From NCBI GenBank assembly GCA_903844895.1, contig CAIMVM010000140.1, forward strand, positions 1 to 64,000: a stretch of 64,000 nt of DNA, written 5' to 3'. This document shows positions 34,798-44,584 of this stretch, piece after piece. The notes beneath the pieces are model-generated. The model saw only the letters and a list, made by a program, of their open reading frames with translations, was not told the origin of the DNA and did no database searches. Every line of letters starts with the position of its first letter. Within the stretch, counting starts at the first letter, position 1. This stretch comes from an uncultured Pseudomonadota bacterium (GTDB taxonomy: Bacteria; Bdellovibrionota_B; Oligoflexia; Oligoflexales; CAIMVM01). Position numbers and translations under genes: made by a program.

Positions 34798-35592
34798 TTA
34801 CCGAGCAAAAAGCGCTTCATAGTTGCTCCAAACTAGCATTTCCGCTTCATGAAAGGAAAGGCCTCGCAGTTCACCCAAATACGCTACAGTCTGGCAAACG
34901 TCCCTAGGCTCCGATCTGCCTCCTGGGACAGGAGACAAGTAAGGAGCATCTGTTTCAGTAAGGATAGAGGTCGCAGGAAGGTTTCGCAAAAGCTTGCCAA
35001 AGGAATCGCTTCGCCTTGCATTAGCAGGAATAGAAAAGCACCAGTTTTTGCTCTCCGCATAATCGATAGCCCATTTAGATTTTCCACTGTAGCAGTGCAT
35101 ATTCACCTTTTTTGCGCCCAAATGGGCTAATACTTCAAACGCCTCACGTTCTAACTTTCTGGAGTGAACGATAATTGGCAAGTGAAACCTTATTCCAATA
35201 TCGATGAGCGACTCAAAAACAAAGGTCTGTTCTTTAAATGTAGATTCTTCAAGCCAGTGACCATCAAGACCGCACTCTCCTATTGCATGAAGAAGACCTT
35301 TTTCAGCGCATTCCTCTATAAAGCGAATCTCTGCACGCACATCAAACTTTCCGACACGATGTGGAAAATCATCAGGGAGAAGATGATTTACAGCATCTAT
35401 GGGATAAATTCCTAGAGCCGCCTTGACAATAGGAAAGGTACGAGTCATTTCTAAAATCATTCGATTCGAAACAGGCTCCAGTCCATTACAAACAATCGCA
35501 CCAAGTCGCTCTCCCTCGGCTCTCCCTATAACATCAACTAAATCGTCTTTAAACTTTCCATGAGTCAAATGAGTATGCACATCCACGAACAT
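34798..35592 (-). CDS. tatD: TatD-family metal-dependent DNase
   Basis: This 264-residue TatD-type hydrolase is a metal-dependent nuclease of the amidohydrolase superfamily. It begins MFVDVHTHLTH, supplying the first two histidine ligands. Further signatures are AIGECGLDGHW (Glu ligand), IIVHSRKLEREAFEVL (His), MHCYSGKSKWA (His) and LTETDAPYLSPVPGGRSEP near the C terminus (Asp ligand). I chose the internal ATG at 35592 because it matches the family start and has AAGGG upstream; 11 additional residues are possible. The gene stands alone. Confidence 0.9.
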   Translation of the reverse strand: MFVDVHTHLTHGKFKDDLVDVIGRAEGERLGAIVCNGLEPVSNRMILEMTRTFPIVKAALGIYPIDAVNHLLPDDFPHRVGKFDVRAEIRFIEECAEKGLLHAIGECGLDGHWLEESTFKEQTFVFESLIDIGIRFHLPIIVHSRKLEREAFEVLAHLGAKKVNMHCYSGKSKWAIDYAESKNWCFSIPANARRSDSFGKLLRNLPATSILTETDAPYLSPVPGGRSEPRDVCQTVAYLGELRGLSFHEAEMLVWSNYEALFAR

Positions 35593-35687
35593 ATCTTTCC
35601 CTTGCAAAAAATCATACCCGATCATATATGTGATGCCTATGAAATGGCAAGATAGCTTCTTATAAAATGCTGAGCAAAATTACAAAA

Positions 35688-35719
35688 ATTTAGAACTCAC
35701 ATAATTTAGAACTCATATA
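35688..35719. repeat. Two tandem 16-bp units
   Basis: ATTTAGAACTCACATA at 35688-35703 is followed at once by ATTTAGAACTCATATA at 35704-35719, one base different. It lies between tatD and the metallopeptidase gene. Confidence 0.85.
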
Positions 35720-35783
35720 ATTTCGACCTGACACTTCTAATATGCAGGAGGGCTTTGCAGGGGCCAGCCAAAGGCGCTACCGT

Positions 35784-37586
35784 CTAGCGCGTGCGGCGAC
35801 GGAGAACACCAATCCACATAGGGACTATTAGAATCCAACAGAGTTGCGGAAGTTCTGAAGTTCCTCCCGCCAGAGAACAATACCCATACTTTTTTTTGCT
35901 CGTTTTTTCCTCTAAAGTAGGTTCAAGACTTGGCAAAGGATCCGGGGAAGAATATTGTTTTGATCTATTTAGATCTTTAAGATCGTTAGAGCTTCCGTCA
36001 ATTTTTGGCCAAGTAAGAATGTCTTTACAGTTTGCATGATCAAGGAACAATCCTAAACCTCTTTTTTGGCCCAGGCCCATAAAGTCACAAATATTTCTTC
36101 CTTGATTGATGGACTGGTCTGCAAGCGCAAATGCTGACAAGAAGTCTTGGATATCACTTGAGGGATTGAGATACCTTACCGCCTGAAGCGTCGTTTCTGC
36201 TAGTTCATCTAGATTCTGGTTGTTTTTTAGAAAGAGATCCCACAAAAGGCCTGATACAAGCTGTCCTTGCTGGTGAGGGGTCAACTGAAGATAAGGCTCT
36301 GATTTGTAAACGAGATCATTCTTAGCTGACCTTAAGCAAGTCTTATAGGTGCGGCAAGTCGGTGAGTTTTCCGGACAAATGCTCTCACCTAAACATGAAT
36401 CCTTGCTTTTAGCAAAGGCGAAAAAATCTGCTAGGCCTTCGTGAAGCACAAGTGACTCGCCTACCGTAGAGGTGAGTGATTGATAGATCATATGGTGTGC
36501 CAACTCATGAGAGACAACATCCCCATCCGTCGTTAGGTTTCTCAAATGCACACCATCTCCGGTTCCAATGGAAATAGTTGGACTATCTTTCTCAAAGAAA
36601 CTTCCAGGATCATAAATGGCATTATTTTTGCTACCATTTACCAAAACATTAATATGAATGGTTATCTTCTTTTTCGATAGTGACTTAAATCCGAGCTGAT
36701 GAAAGTAGTCCATGGCATTATTCACATGAACAAATACGCTAGCTTCTTTAAAGCGATTGTCGCTAGGATCATAGATAAACTCATTCGATGGCTCGTATGC
36801 TTTTTTGATACCATGAGTGTCGATTTGAAATTTATCGTTTCCAAGGAAACCGTCCTCTTTAGTTGGGATTGAATACGTCTTTAGGTCTTGATCACTCGCA
36901 TTTTTAACATAGGCCTGCACCTCTGCCGCAAAACTTGTCTTTTCCAAACGAAACACTTCGTCTTCCGACATCCATAAACGATAAGTCTCGCCACCCGCTC
37001 GAACCAAGACTTCCCTTGCTGGATAGAGCCCATCATTTTTTTGAAAAAGACACTCCTCAAGAGACTTAAATTCGTCTGCTTTTTGGGCCGTAAAACGCTT
37101 TAAGAAAGCCTCCGAGAGGGATCTTAGAGCCGCCTTTCTTAGCGGAAAGCGGCCGATGATCTTAGTAGCAGGATCCATTATAGGAAAGGAACCCAGTACT
37201 AGCGATGTGGGCGTTAGTCCCTGTGGTGACATCGAATGGGAAAGATTTCTGTCATTTAAGCGACTCAAAGTGAGGCTAAATCCACAAATCTTGTGGTCTT
37301 CAAGATAGAAATAAGCTTCCGATCTTTGAAAGCTTTCTTGAACTGATTTTTCGGGAGACGAATTCCAAATAAGATTAAGTCCTGAAAGAGAATTTAGACT
37401 CTGGAATCGATCGATTGCCCAATCTTCAGCAGACTCACTCAAGGTCCATGAGGTGCCCTGAGCCAAGCCAAGCTGCCTCACTTTAGTGCCAATAAACTCA
37501 CTACCCCACTCCGTCACATGCCCCTGCCCAAGCGTGATCTGAGAGATCAGGCCTACAAAGCATCCAAAACTCAAGTTTTTAAACAT
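35784..37586 (-). CDS. Secreted gluzincin metallopeptidase with GlyGly-CTERM-like tail
   Basis: This 600-residue exported protein has a signal peptide, about 320 residues of N-terminal region that may act as a propeptide, and a zinc peptidase domain. The domain shows SHELAHHMI followed by VLHEGLADFFA, which give the HExxH and downstream Glu of thermolysin-like (M4/M36-type) enzymes. The cysteine-rich segment after it may form disulfides. The C terminus reads SLAGGTSE, then a hydrophobic stretch, then RRRTR. This resembles GlyGly-CTERM or MYXO-CTERM sorting signals used for anchoring or release at the cell surface. No sorting protease is nearby. The substrate is unknown. Confidence 0.7.
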   Translation of the reverse strand: MFKNLSFGCFVGLISQITLGQGHVTEWGSEFIGTKVRQLGLAQGTSWTLSESAEDWAIDRFQSLNSLSGLNLIWNSSPEKSVQESFQRSEAYFYLEDHKICGFSLTLSRLNDRNLSHSMSPQGLTPTSLVLGSFPIMDPATKIIGRFPLRKAALRSLSEAFLKRFTAQKADEFKSLEECLFQKNDGLYPAREVLVRAGGETYRLWMSEDEVFRLEKTSFAAEVQAYVKNASDQDLKTYSIPTKEDGFLGNDKFQIDTHGIKKAYEPSNEFIYDPSDNRFKEASVFVHVNNAMDYFHQLGFKSLSKKKITIHINVLVNGSKNNAIYDPGSFFEKDSPTISIGTGDGVHLRNLTTDGDVVSHELAHHMIYQSLTSTVGESLVLHEGLADFFAFAKSKDSCLGESICPENSPTCRTYKTCLRSAKNDLVYKSEPYLQLTPHQQGQLVSGLLWDLFLKNNQNLDELAETTLQAVRYLNPSSDIQDFLSAFALADQSINQGRNICDFMGLGQKRGLGLFLDHANCKDILTWPKIDGSSNDLKDLNRSKQYSSPDPLPSLEPTLEEKTSKKKYGYCSLAGGTSELPQLCWILIVPMWIGVLRRRTR

Positions 37587-37721
37587 GGGGACAAACTCCT
37601 ATTACTAGGAGTTTTCGGCAGCATAAGCCTAAAGTTTACTTACCCTATATTCAGTGTTAGTCTCGCCCGTGGCTGAGAGTTCTCATGGAACTTCAAATAA
37701 GTCTTAAGGGAGAGACCCTAA

Positions 37722-38597
37722 ATGCCTAAAATTACTTCTGTACTTGGAAATTCTCAGAAACTAGATGGGGGCGCTATGTTTGGCAATGCCCCAAAAACCA
37801 TGTGGTCGAAGTGGCTTCCCCCTGATGAGCTGGGGCGAATTTCCTTAAAATGCCGAACCATGCTGATTCAACATCAAGGAAAGAACTGGCTTTTAGAGGC
37901 CGGTATCGGTGCCTTTTTTGAGCCTAAACTTGCAGAACGATACGGCATCGAAAATCCGCAGGTCCATGAACTACTCGCCCATCTTAAAGATGTAGGCCTA
38001 TCGGAATCAGATATAGATTATGTGATATTAAGTCACCTTCATTTTGATCATGCTGGTGGCTTGTTAACAAGTTTTGAAGATGCTCAACGCAATGGTGAAC
38101 GACTTCTATTTCCAAATGCCACCTACGTCGTAGGGAGATCCGCTCTAGAAAGGGCCTTGAGTCCTCACCCCAGAGATAAGGCGTCCTTTATTCCTAAACT
38201 CAATCAACTCCTGGTTGATTCTAATAGACTTTTAGTCGTCGATAGCGAGACCATTCCAAGTTCAGACTTTGCGCCATTTAAATTTTTCTTTACTGATGGC
38301 CATACCCCTGGCCAAATGCATACTCTGTTTCAAGGCGCCCAAGAGAAGATTTTCTTTTGTGGAGATATCATTCCAGGCATTCCTTGGATTCATATCCCAA
38401 TTACTATGGGTTATGACCGTTTTGCGGAACAAGTGATCAATGAAAAAGAAAAGATTCTCGAACTAGCGCGAGAACAAAATTGGTACCTTTATTTCACTCA
38501 TGATCAGGCCACAGCCATGGCTCGAGTGTATCGTGACGACCATGGAAAGTTTCTCCCTAAAGATCTCATTGCTGAGCCAGTTGGCTTAGAAGTTTAA
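37722..38597 (+). CDS. Metallo-beta-lactamase-fold hydrolase
   Basis: This 291-residue enzyme has the MBL metal site HLHFDH at residues 105-110, with later DGHTPGQMH and FCGDIIPG segments that complete the two-metal centre. The arrangement resembles lactonase-type MBL hydrolases such as AHL lactonases and related general hydrolases. No signal peptide is visible, so it should be cytoplasmic. AGGGAGAG precedes the ATG. It stands alone, divergent from the metallopeptidase gene and convergent with hemJ. The substrate cannot be inferred. Confidence 0.8.
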   Translation: MPKITSVLGNSQKLDGGAMFGNAPKTMWSKWLPPDELGRISLKCRTMLIQHQGKNWLLEAGIGAFFEPKLAERYGIENPQVHELLAHLKDVGLSESDIDYVILSHLHFDHAGGLLTSFEDAQRNGERLLFPNATYVVGRSALERALSPHPRDKASFIPKLNQLLVDSNRLLVVDSETIPSSDFAPFKFFFTDGHTPGQMHTLFQGAQEKIFFCGDIIPGIPWIHIPITMGYDRFAEQVINEKEKILELAREQNWYLYFTHDQATAMARVYRDDHGKFLPKDLIAEPVGLEV

Positions 38598-38611
38598 GTA
38601 ATAGAATTAAT

Positions 38612-38629
38612 GAGGCAGCACGCTGCCTC
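38612..38629. terminator. Hairpin between convergent MBL gene and hemJ
   Basis: A perfect 8-bp inverted repeat (GAGGCAGC / GCTGCCTC, arms 38612-38619 and 38622-38629) sits between two convergent stop codons. No T run follows on either strand, so termination, if any, would be weak. It could be an RNA stabiliser. Confidence 0.4.
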
Positions 38630-38632
38630 AAC

Positions 38633-39064
38633 TTAAAACGGCTTAAAGATCACCAGCCAAACAATAATCATCATGAGAACCGTCGGAACTTCGTTCCAAT
38701 AACGCATTTTCAAGGCGGACGGCGCCAAGGGGCTTTTGTCGCGATATTGTAGCGCGAGTCCACCAGCGTACATCGTCACGCCCGTCAAACAAAAGACGAA
38801 CAGAAGTTTTAAGAGGAGCCACTCCCCATTAAGAAGGCCTGGCTGTAGGGCGACCATCGATATCCCGGCCAGCCAAGCCACAATCATGGCAGGTACAGCA
38901 ATGTATCGAAAAAGACGGTACTCCATCAAAACGAGAAGGTTGTGATTATCCTGGCTCGTTTTAGCATAGGTGGCATGATTTACAAAAAGTCGAAAGAGAT
39001 AAAGAATGCCAGCCATCCAACTGATGACAGCAATGATGTGAAGCCATTTACACCAAAGGTACAC
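38633..39064 (-). CDS. hemJ: Protoporphyrinogen oxidase HemJ
   Basis: This 143-residue membrane protein with four predicted helices matches HemJ (UPF0093), which oxidises protoporphyrinogen IX to protoporphyrin IX. Signatures are KWLHIIAVISWMAGILYLFR at the N terminus (conserved His), the MEYRLFRYI segment, WLLLKLLF, and the C-terminal NEVPTVLMMIIVWLV. It starts with GTG two bases after the leuS stop, with GGAGG upstream inside leuS, so it is translated from the leuS transcript. HemW is also present at the end of the window. Confidence 0.85.
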   Translation of the reverse strand: MYLWCKWLHIIAVISWMAGILYLFRLFVNHATYAKTSQDNHNLLVLMEYRLFRYIAVPAMIVAWLAGISMVALQPGLLNGEWLLLKLLFVFCLTGVTMYAGGLALQYRDKSPLAPSALKMRYWNEVPTVLMMIIVWLVIFKPF

Positions 39065-39066
39065 CC

Positions 39067-41499
39067 CTAGCCTCCCAGCACAAAATTGACGATTTTACCT
39101 GGGACATAAACAACCTGCTTGACAACTTTTCCTTCAATATTGCGCGCTACAAATTCTTGGGAGTTTGCTTGAAGTAAAACCTCATCTTTGGTGGCATCGA
39201 TACTCACCGTCAAATTGCCGCGATGCTTGCCACCTATCATCACCCCAATGGTGATGGTTTGATCTTGTGTTAGGGAATCATCAAACGCGGGCCAAGGTTC
39301 ATAAGCTAAAGTAGTGTGACCGCCGAGCTTCGACCAAAGCTCCTCAGCCAAATGAGGGGCATAGGGAGACAAGATGAGAATAAAGGTTTTAGCGGTAGAC
39401 TTAGTCAAGCCTTCACTTCGATAGATGAGGTTGATAAACTCCATCATCATGGCAATCGAAGTATTAAAAGATAAACTCTCCATGTCTTCTGTTACCTTCT
39501 TAATGGTCTTATGAAGAAACTTGGTGACTTCAGGCGAGTCCGAAGTGAGGCTAATTTTTTCGGAAAGACTTCCATCCTCATTGACATAAAGACGCCACAC
39601 CCGTTTTAGAAATCTGTTCACCCCAGAGATCCCATTGGTTTGCCAAGGCTTTACCGCTTCAAATGGGCCCATAAACATCTCATAAAGTCGCAGTGAATCT
39701 GCTCCCCATTCACGAATCACCTCATCTGGGTTGACGACATTGCCTCTCGATTTAGACATCTTTTCACCATTCTGGCCTAGGATCATCCCTTGATTCACCA
39801 ACTTTTGAAAAGGCTCTTTTGTGGAAACATGTCCGAGATCAAATAAAACCTTATGCCAAAATCTTGCGTAAAGAAGATGGAGCACGGCATGTTCCACTCC
39901 ACCAACGTAAAGATCGACTGGCATCCAGTAGTTTTCTTTCGCGGAGTCCCATGGCGCCACGTCATTATGTGGATCGATATAGCGCAAATAATACCAGCAA
40001 GACCCTGCCCACTGGGGCATGGTGCAGGATTCTCTAAAATAGGATTGGCCATCTTTTGAAAACTCAATCCAGTTTTTCGCCTTTGATAAAGGCGATTCTC
40101 CGTCCCCAGCTGGTTTAAAGTCATCCATTTGTGGCAACAATACAGGTAGATCGCCATCATCGATTAAAATTTTATTGCCATCTTTATCCTGGGCAATAGG
40201 AAAAGGCTCGCCCCAATAGCGCTGGCGGCAAAACACCCAATCGCGAAGTTTCCAAGTAGTGGCTCTTTTTCCTAATTCTTTTGACTCTAGCCACTCATTC
40301 ATGGCCTCAATGGCCTGAGATTTAGATAGCCCATTCAAAAACTCAGAATAAACGCAAACCCCTTCTCCTACATAGGCCTTTTCAGTTATGGAACTTTCAG
40401 ACTCACCGCGAACAACTTCTAGAATAGGAAGGCCATATTTAGTCGCAAACTCATGGTCACGCTCATCATGACCTGGAACAGCCATGATCGCGCCTGTTCC
40501 ATAAGTCATCATCACATAATCGGCAATATATATAGGAATGCTTTGTTGATTTACGGGGTTTACAGCATAGGCACCGGTGAACACACCCGTTTTGGTCTTG
40601 GAAAGCGCTGTGCGATCAAGATCACTTTTTGACTTAGCTCCCTCCACGTACGCACCAACTTCAGCCTGCTGGGATGGAGTTGTAATGAGGCCGACAAGAG
40701 GATGCTCAGGGGCTAAAACACAAAACGTAACCCCGAATAAAGTATCGGGCCTTGTTGTAAAGACTTCAAAGCTTAAGTTCGCTTGGCCTTTTATAGTAAA
40801 GAAAAGCTTAGCTCCGGTTGATTTTCCGATCCAATGCCGCTGCATCTCTTTGATCGCTTCGGGCCAATCTAACCCGTCAAGATCCTGAAGAAGTCGCTCA
40901 GCATATTCAGTAATTTTCAAAACCCATTGGCGCATGGGACGTTTTTCGACGTCGAAGCCCCCCACCTCACTTTTACCGTCCACAACCTCTTCGTTGGCAA
41001 GGACGGTGCCCAATGCCGGGCACCAGTTCACTGGGATCGTGGTTTCATAGGCTAGACCTTGGTTATAAAGTCTTTTAAAAATCCATTGGGTCCATTTATA
41101 GTAGGAAGGGTCCGTCGTGTTGACTTCTCGATCCCAATCATATGAAAGTCCGATAGACTGAATTTGACGTCTAAAATTATCGACATTTTTTTTTGTTGTA
41201 AGTTCTGGGTGGGTACCCGTCTTTACCGCATACTGTTCCGCTGGCAGTCCAAAAGCATCCCAACCCATAGGATGTAGGACATTAAACCCCTTCATACGCT
41301 TGTATCGCGAAATAATATCGGTAGCCGTGTAACCTTCAGGGTGCCCCACATGGAGTCCGTCGCCGGAAGGGTAAGGAAACATATCCAGTACATAGTATTT
41401 CGGCTTATTCCTATCTTCAGACGTCTTAAATGTCTTTTGAGACAACCAATAATCTTGCCACTTCTTCTCTATTTGACTTGGATTATACTCGGTAGACAT
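39067..41499 (-). CDS. leuS: Leucyl-tRNA synthetase
   Basis: This 810-residue class I synthetase charges tRNA-Leu. The HIGH motif is in [17 protein letters not shown] near residue 45. The editing (CP1) domain is present, with the [11 protein letters not shown] and the later [15 protein letters not shown] segments. [15 protein letters not shown] occurs near residue 575. The anticodon-binding and C-terminal domains follow. Length is slightly below the usual 820-870 but nothing appears to be missing. GGAGG precedes the ATG. hemJ follows directly, so the two genes are transcribed together. Confidence 0.95.
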   Translation of the reverse strand: MSTEYNPSQIEKKWQDYWLSQKTFKTSEDRNKPKYYVLDMFPYPSGDGLHVGHPEGYTATDIISRYKRMKGFNVLHPMGWDAFGLPAEQYAVKTGTHPELTTKKNVDNFRRQIQSIGLSYDWDREVNTTDPSYYKWTQWIFKRLYNQGLAYETTIPVNWCPALGTVLANEEVVDGKSEVGGFDVEKRPMRQWVLKITEYAERLLQDLDGLDWPEAIKEMQRHWIGKSTGAKLFFTIKGQANLSFEVFTTRPDTLFGVTFCVLAPEHPLVGLITTPSQQAEVGAYVEGAKSKSDLDRTALSKTKTGVFTGAYAVNPVNQQSIPIYIADYVMMTYGTGAIMAVPGHDERDHEFATKYGLPILEVVRGESESSITEKAYVGEGVCVYSEFLNGLSKSQAIEAMNEWLESKELGKRATTWKLRDWVFCRQRYWGEPFPIAQDKDGNKILIDDGDLPVLLPQMDDFKPAGDGESPLSKAKNWIEFSKDGQSYFRESCTMPQWAGSCWYYLRYIDPHNDVAPWDSAKENYWMPVDLYVGGVEHAVLHLLYARFWHKVLFDLGHVSTKEPFQKLVNQGMILGQNGEKMSKSRGNVVNPDEVIREWGADSLRLYEMFMGPFEAVKPWQTNGISGVNRFLKRVWRLYVNEDGSLSEKISLTSDSPEVTKFLHKTIKKVTEDMESLSFNTSIAMMMEFINLIYRSEGLTKSTAKTFILILSPYAPHLAEELWSKLGGHTTLAYEPWPAFDDSLTQDQTITIGVMIGGKHRGNLTVSIDATKDEVLLQANSQEFVARNIEGKVVKQVVYVPGKIVNFVLGG

Positions 41500-41631
41500 A
41501 TCCCTCCGTGGCCAACCAAAAAATTGGCACTCTTTTAATATTTAGAAGCCGTATTCTACTACGTCTAAGTCTATTGCGCGATTGAAAGAGACACATTATG
41601 ATTAACCTTTAACGAAAGTGAGAGAAAAATC

Positions 41632-43122
41632 ATGCTTAAACAAATGCTTAAATTATGTGCAGCGTTGGCGTTTGTATGTACGCTCTCTCCTGTCGTCAAG
41701 GCAGAGCCATGGTTAGGGAATCGATTTGCTCAAAACTGCGCAGGCTGCCATGCCCCAGGGCGCATTAATGTGGTCGCTTCAAAACGAAAGTGCACTTTGT
41801 CCTGCCAAGGCTGCCATGTAAATCCCAATGGCGGGGGACTGAGAAGCCATTACGGGAAATGGACGGAAGATCGCTGGTTGAGCACCCAAAAGGTAAGCTG
41901 GCTTAGAAACAGCATGGGTTTCGCCCCCCGCAAAGATCAGCTCTATGGGAAGAAGCCTTGGGAAAAGGTCAAAGGTCAAATTATGACCCCAAACTCAAAA
42001 TTAGCTGATCGAATTGTAAAACATGGATTGACCTTGATAGAGACTGAAGCCCCCCTGAATGAACTAGAACATGATCGGGTTGCCAATCCCTACGACACCA
42101 TTTCAGAATCTGATGTTCAGTATCTCTACCAAGTGCCTCAAGATGATCCCTACCGTCTCTTAGGAGAATCGAAAGTAGATGGGGGAGGAGATATAAGATG
42201 GATGGTGAATAATCTTACGCGAACTACCAACGGAACTTCTACGGCTGTGAAGCAAAATTTCCTCATGGGAGCTGATTTTGCCATTAGAGCCAGACCTCTT
42301 TACCGAGATTTGCACTTTGTATATGAGTCGCGCATATTGGGCAATCCTGGGAAAGACGCCAAAACTAAAGATAGTTTTGCCCAATCCATGACGCGAAGCG
42401 CCTATGGGATGTACGACAACTTACCTTATAATACCTTCGTTATGGCTGGTTTATATCGCCCCTTATTTGGAAATGCGACACCCGATCACACCTCATTGTC
42501 TCAAAAAATACTGGCTTCCGCTCAAGATATTTCTGGGGGAATGTACAGGGCCCCGCCATTTACCGCTATCTCCATAGGCACTGCACCCAATGTACCTTTT
42601 GCTAATTTCCACATTCTGACCGGAACGGAAGACAGCACCACGTGGAAGAATCTTAGTGGTTACGCAGTAAATGGCGGACTCAGATTTGTAAAGTTAGGAG
42701 CTTCTGCTGTCTATAGTTACCAAAAAACTTCAGGAAAGAATGCAACTTCTCAAGACGTCACAACACTTCTTCACTCCCTTAGTCTGGGAATGACAGTGAA
42801 GCGTACGACCCTAAATTATGAAACCGTTAGCTATTCAAATGACAATAAAGCAAAAGCACTTCGTGTCGGTGGAACCCATTCATTGGATACCTATACGAGA
42901 ATTTTTGGGGAAACTTACTTCAATTTAGCCTATACCGTCGCCAATGTAGCAACCGATATTTTGCCTGGAAATGCAGTGCAGATTAAGTCCGGCCTGAGAT
43001 CGTTTTTAATTCCCGGAATAGATTTACAATTTGGTTACGAGTCTACAACCAACAAATCCACCGAAGATAATATTGAAACAAAAACCGCTGGGATTACCAC
43101 TCAGCTTCATGCGTTCTTTTAA
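41632..43122 (+). CDS. Diheme cytochrome c fused to an outer-membrane beta-barrel
   Basis: This 496-residue exported protein has a signal peptide, then two CxxCH haem-binding motifs, CAGCH at residues 36-40 and CQGCH at 58-62. The second is followed by VNPNGGGLRSHYGKW, a motif known from some deltaproteobacterial cytochrome-type proteins. The remaining 400 residues consist of alternating strands and end in HAFF, as in an outer-membrane barrel. A haem module joined to a barrel suggests electron transfer across or at the outer membrane, or haem-dependent sensing. No other cytochrome gene is adjacent. The haem motifs are certain; the barrel is inferred. Confidence 0.7.
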   Translation: MLKQMLKLCAALAFVCTLSPVVKAEPWLGNRFAQNCAGCHAPGRINVVASKRKCTLSCQGCHVNPNGGGLRSHYGKWTEDRWLSTQKVSWLRNSMGFAPRKDQLYGKKPWEKVKGQIMTPNSKLADRIVKHGLTLIETEAPLNELEHDRVANPYDTISESDVQYLYQVPQDDPYRLLGESKVDGGGDIRWMVNNLTRTTNGTSTAVKQNFLMGADFAIRARPLYRDLHFVYESRILGNPGKDAKTKDSFAQSMTRSAYGMYDNLPYNTFVMAGLYRPLFGNATPDHTSLSQKILASAQDISGGMYRAPPFTAISIGTAPNVPFANFHILTGTEDSTTWKNLSGYAVNGGLRFVKLGASAVYSYQKTSGKNATSQDVTTLLHSLSLGMTVKRTTLNYETVSYSNDNKAKALRVGGTHSLDTYTRIFGETYFNLAYTVANVATDILPGNAVQIKSGLRSFLIPGIDLQFGYESTTNKSTEDNIETKTAGITTQLHAFF

Positions 43123-43130
43123 TCCAGATC

Positions 43131-43159
43131 AAAAAAAGAGGCTCTGCTACAAAAGCCTC
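43131..43159 (-). terminator. Intrinsic terminator of mlaE
   Basis: GAGGCT (43138-43143) pairs with AGCCTC (43154-43159) and the minus strand continues into seven T at 43131-43137. It lies about 24 bp after the mlaE stop. Confidence 0.8.
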
Positions 43160-43182
43160 GACCAAACGGATGAAAGTTCGTT

Positions 43183-43950
43183 CTAGAATTCGGAATAGAT
43201 AAACGAGAGCATGAAATCTACAATTAGAATAGAAACCAATGCAAATACGACGCTTTGGGTGGTTGCCGTCCCGACGCCCTTTGCTCCTCTTCCTGCCTCA
43301 ATTCCCTTGTAACAACCGATAAGTGATAAGATCAATCCAAAAAAAGCCGATTTTACCAGACCTTCAAAGATATGTTTCGGCTCCGAAATCCACTGAATAT
43401 TGGCAATATAGACTCCAGAGTCCACATTGAAGATCATTACCCCAATCAAGTAACTCGCCAAAACACCCACAAATAAAAAAACTGCCGTAAGAAGCGGTAG
43501 CATTAAAACAGTAGCTAGAACCCGAGGAGCAATCAAATAATTAAAAGGACTCACTCCAAGAACTTTTAACGAGTCTATTTGATCATTGACTTTCATGGTA
43601 GCGATCTCAGCCGCCATAGATGATCCTGCTCGTCCCGTAACTAAAAAGGCGCTGACGACAGGCGCCAATTCCTTAGATAGTGAGTAAGATGCGGCAGCGC
43701 CAATCATGGATTCAGATTTAAAAACCCTAAAGATTTCTCCAAACTGCAATCCAAAAACAGCACCAATCATCATGGCAGCTAAAGTTATAATCCAGAAACT
43801 CTTGTTACCTATAAACTCCATTTGAACCAGAAGGAGCTTTCTAGGTATAGGAAAAAATTCTGTTAGCACAGCCCAAGAAAACAGAACAAAGCGCCCAACA
43901 GCTCTAAAGCCACCGGCGCTAAATTGACCAACTACACGAATCGCTTCCAT
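43183..43950 (-). CDS. mlaE: MlaE-family ABC transporter permease
   Basis: This 255-residue inner-membrane permease belongs to the MlaE/TrcA family, which moves phospholipids between the membranes as part of the MlaFEDB complex. It shows family segments IGAVFGLQFGEIF, LAPVVSAFLVTGRAGSSMAAEIATMKV, and the C-terminal CYKGIEAGRGAKGVGTATT, with about five membrane helices. The gene starts immediately after the stop of the upstream lipoprotein gene, so the two are coupled. The partner genes mlaF and mlaD, usually adjacent, are absent on both sides, and a terminator follows directly. Confidence 0.9.
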   Translation of the reverse strand: MEAIRVVGQFSAGGFRAVGRFVLFSWAVLTEFFPIPRKLLLVQMEFIGNKSFWIITLAAMMIGAVFGLQFGEIFRVFKSESMIGAAASYSLSKELAPVVSAFLVTGRAGSSMAAEIATMKVNDQIDSLKVLGVSPFNYLIAPRVLATVLMLPLLTAVFLFVGVLASYLIGVMIFNVDSGVYIANIQWISEPKHIFEGLVKSAFFGLILSLIGCYKGIEAGRGAKGVGTATTQSVVFALVSILIVDFMLSFIYSEF

Positions 43951-44484
43951 TTATTTCCAAGGATTGCTTACAGAATCCCTTGGCACAGCTTTCTCCGACA
44001 AGTCATTTTTTGAAACGAACTTACCGTCAGAAATTTTTCCAAAGGCTCCAAGATCTTCGATCAATACGGACTCACCTTTCTTCAGTGTGCTAACTTGACT
44101 CGCACTCGCCTCAGGACTCGCAAGAATTGCGGTATCATTTAGGGCGTAACGTACAACTTTGCCGGCTGCGCTGCTCTCTGTCGCAGTAGGAGCTGAGCCA
44201 TCGGATGGAGGCAGGCCTGCGTTTGCTGAATCAGCCGGAACAGCTGTTATATCGCTAGGAATATCAGTTGGCGTGTTACTCGGCGCATCTACACTGGCTT
44301 CAGCTTCTACGCCACCTAAATCGGAAGCTTGGGGAGAGGCCGTCTCAGCGCCTGCAGCTGGGTCGTCAGATGCCGCTTGATCTCCAGCATTTTCATCAAC
44401 AGGTTCAGCTTGCTCATCAGCTGACTTGGTGCAAGCAGGCATCGTGGCGATTAAAGTCAAAAGCAAAGTGAACTTAGCTAGCAT
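43951..44484 (-). CDS. SH3-like lipoprotein coupled to mlaE
   Basis: This 177-residue predicted lipoprotein has a signal ending in MPAC (Cys near residue 18). Then comes a long disordered Ala/Asp/Pro/Ser-rich linker to about residue 105, and a small C-terminal SH3b-like domain including ALNDTAILASPEA and STLKKGESVLI. The stop codon abuts the mlaE ATG (TAAATG), implying translational coupling. A role in anchoring or tuning the lipid transport system is possible but is inferred only from position. Confidence 0.6.
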   Translation of the reverse strand: MLAKFTLLLTLIATMPACTKSADEQAEPVDENAGDQAASDDPAAGAETASPQASDLGGVEAEASVDAPSNTPTDIPSDITAVPADSANAGLPPSDGSAPTATESSAAGKVVRYALNDTAILASPEASASQVSTLKKGESVLIEDLGAFGKISDGKFVSKNDLSEKAVPRDSVSNPWK

Positions 44485-44584
44485 AAAATTCTCCCCAAAA
44501 AGTCGCAGAAATTATATAATCATAACATCTTGAGGTCTATTTTACATCAAACGTAGAATTTTTGTCGCGGAAAAGGGACTCATT

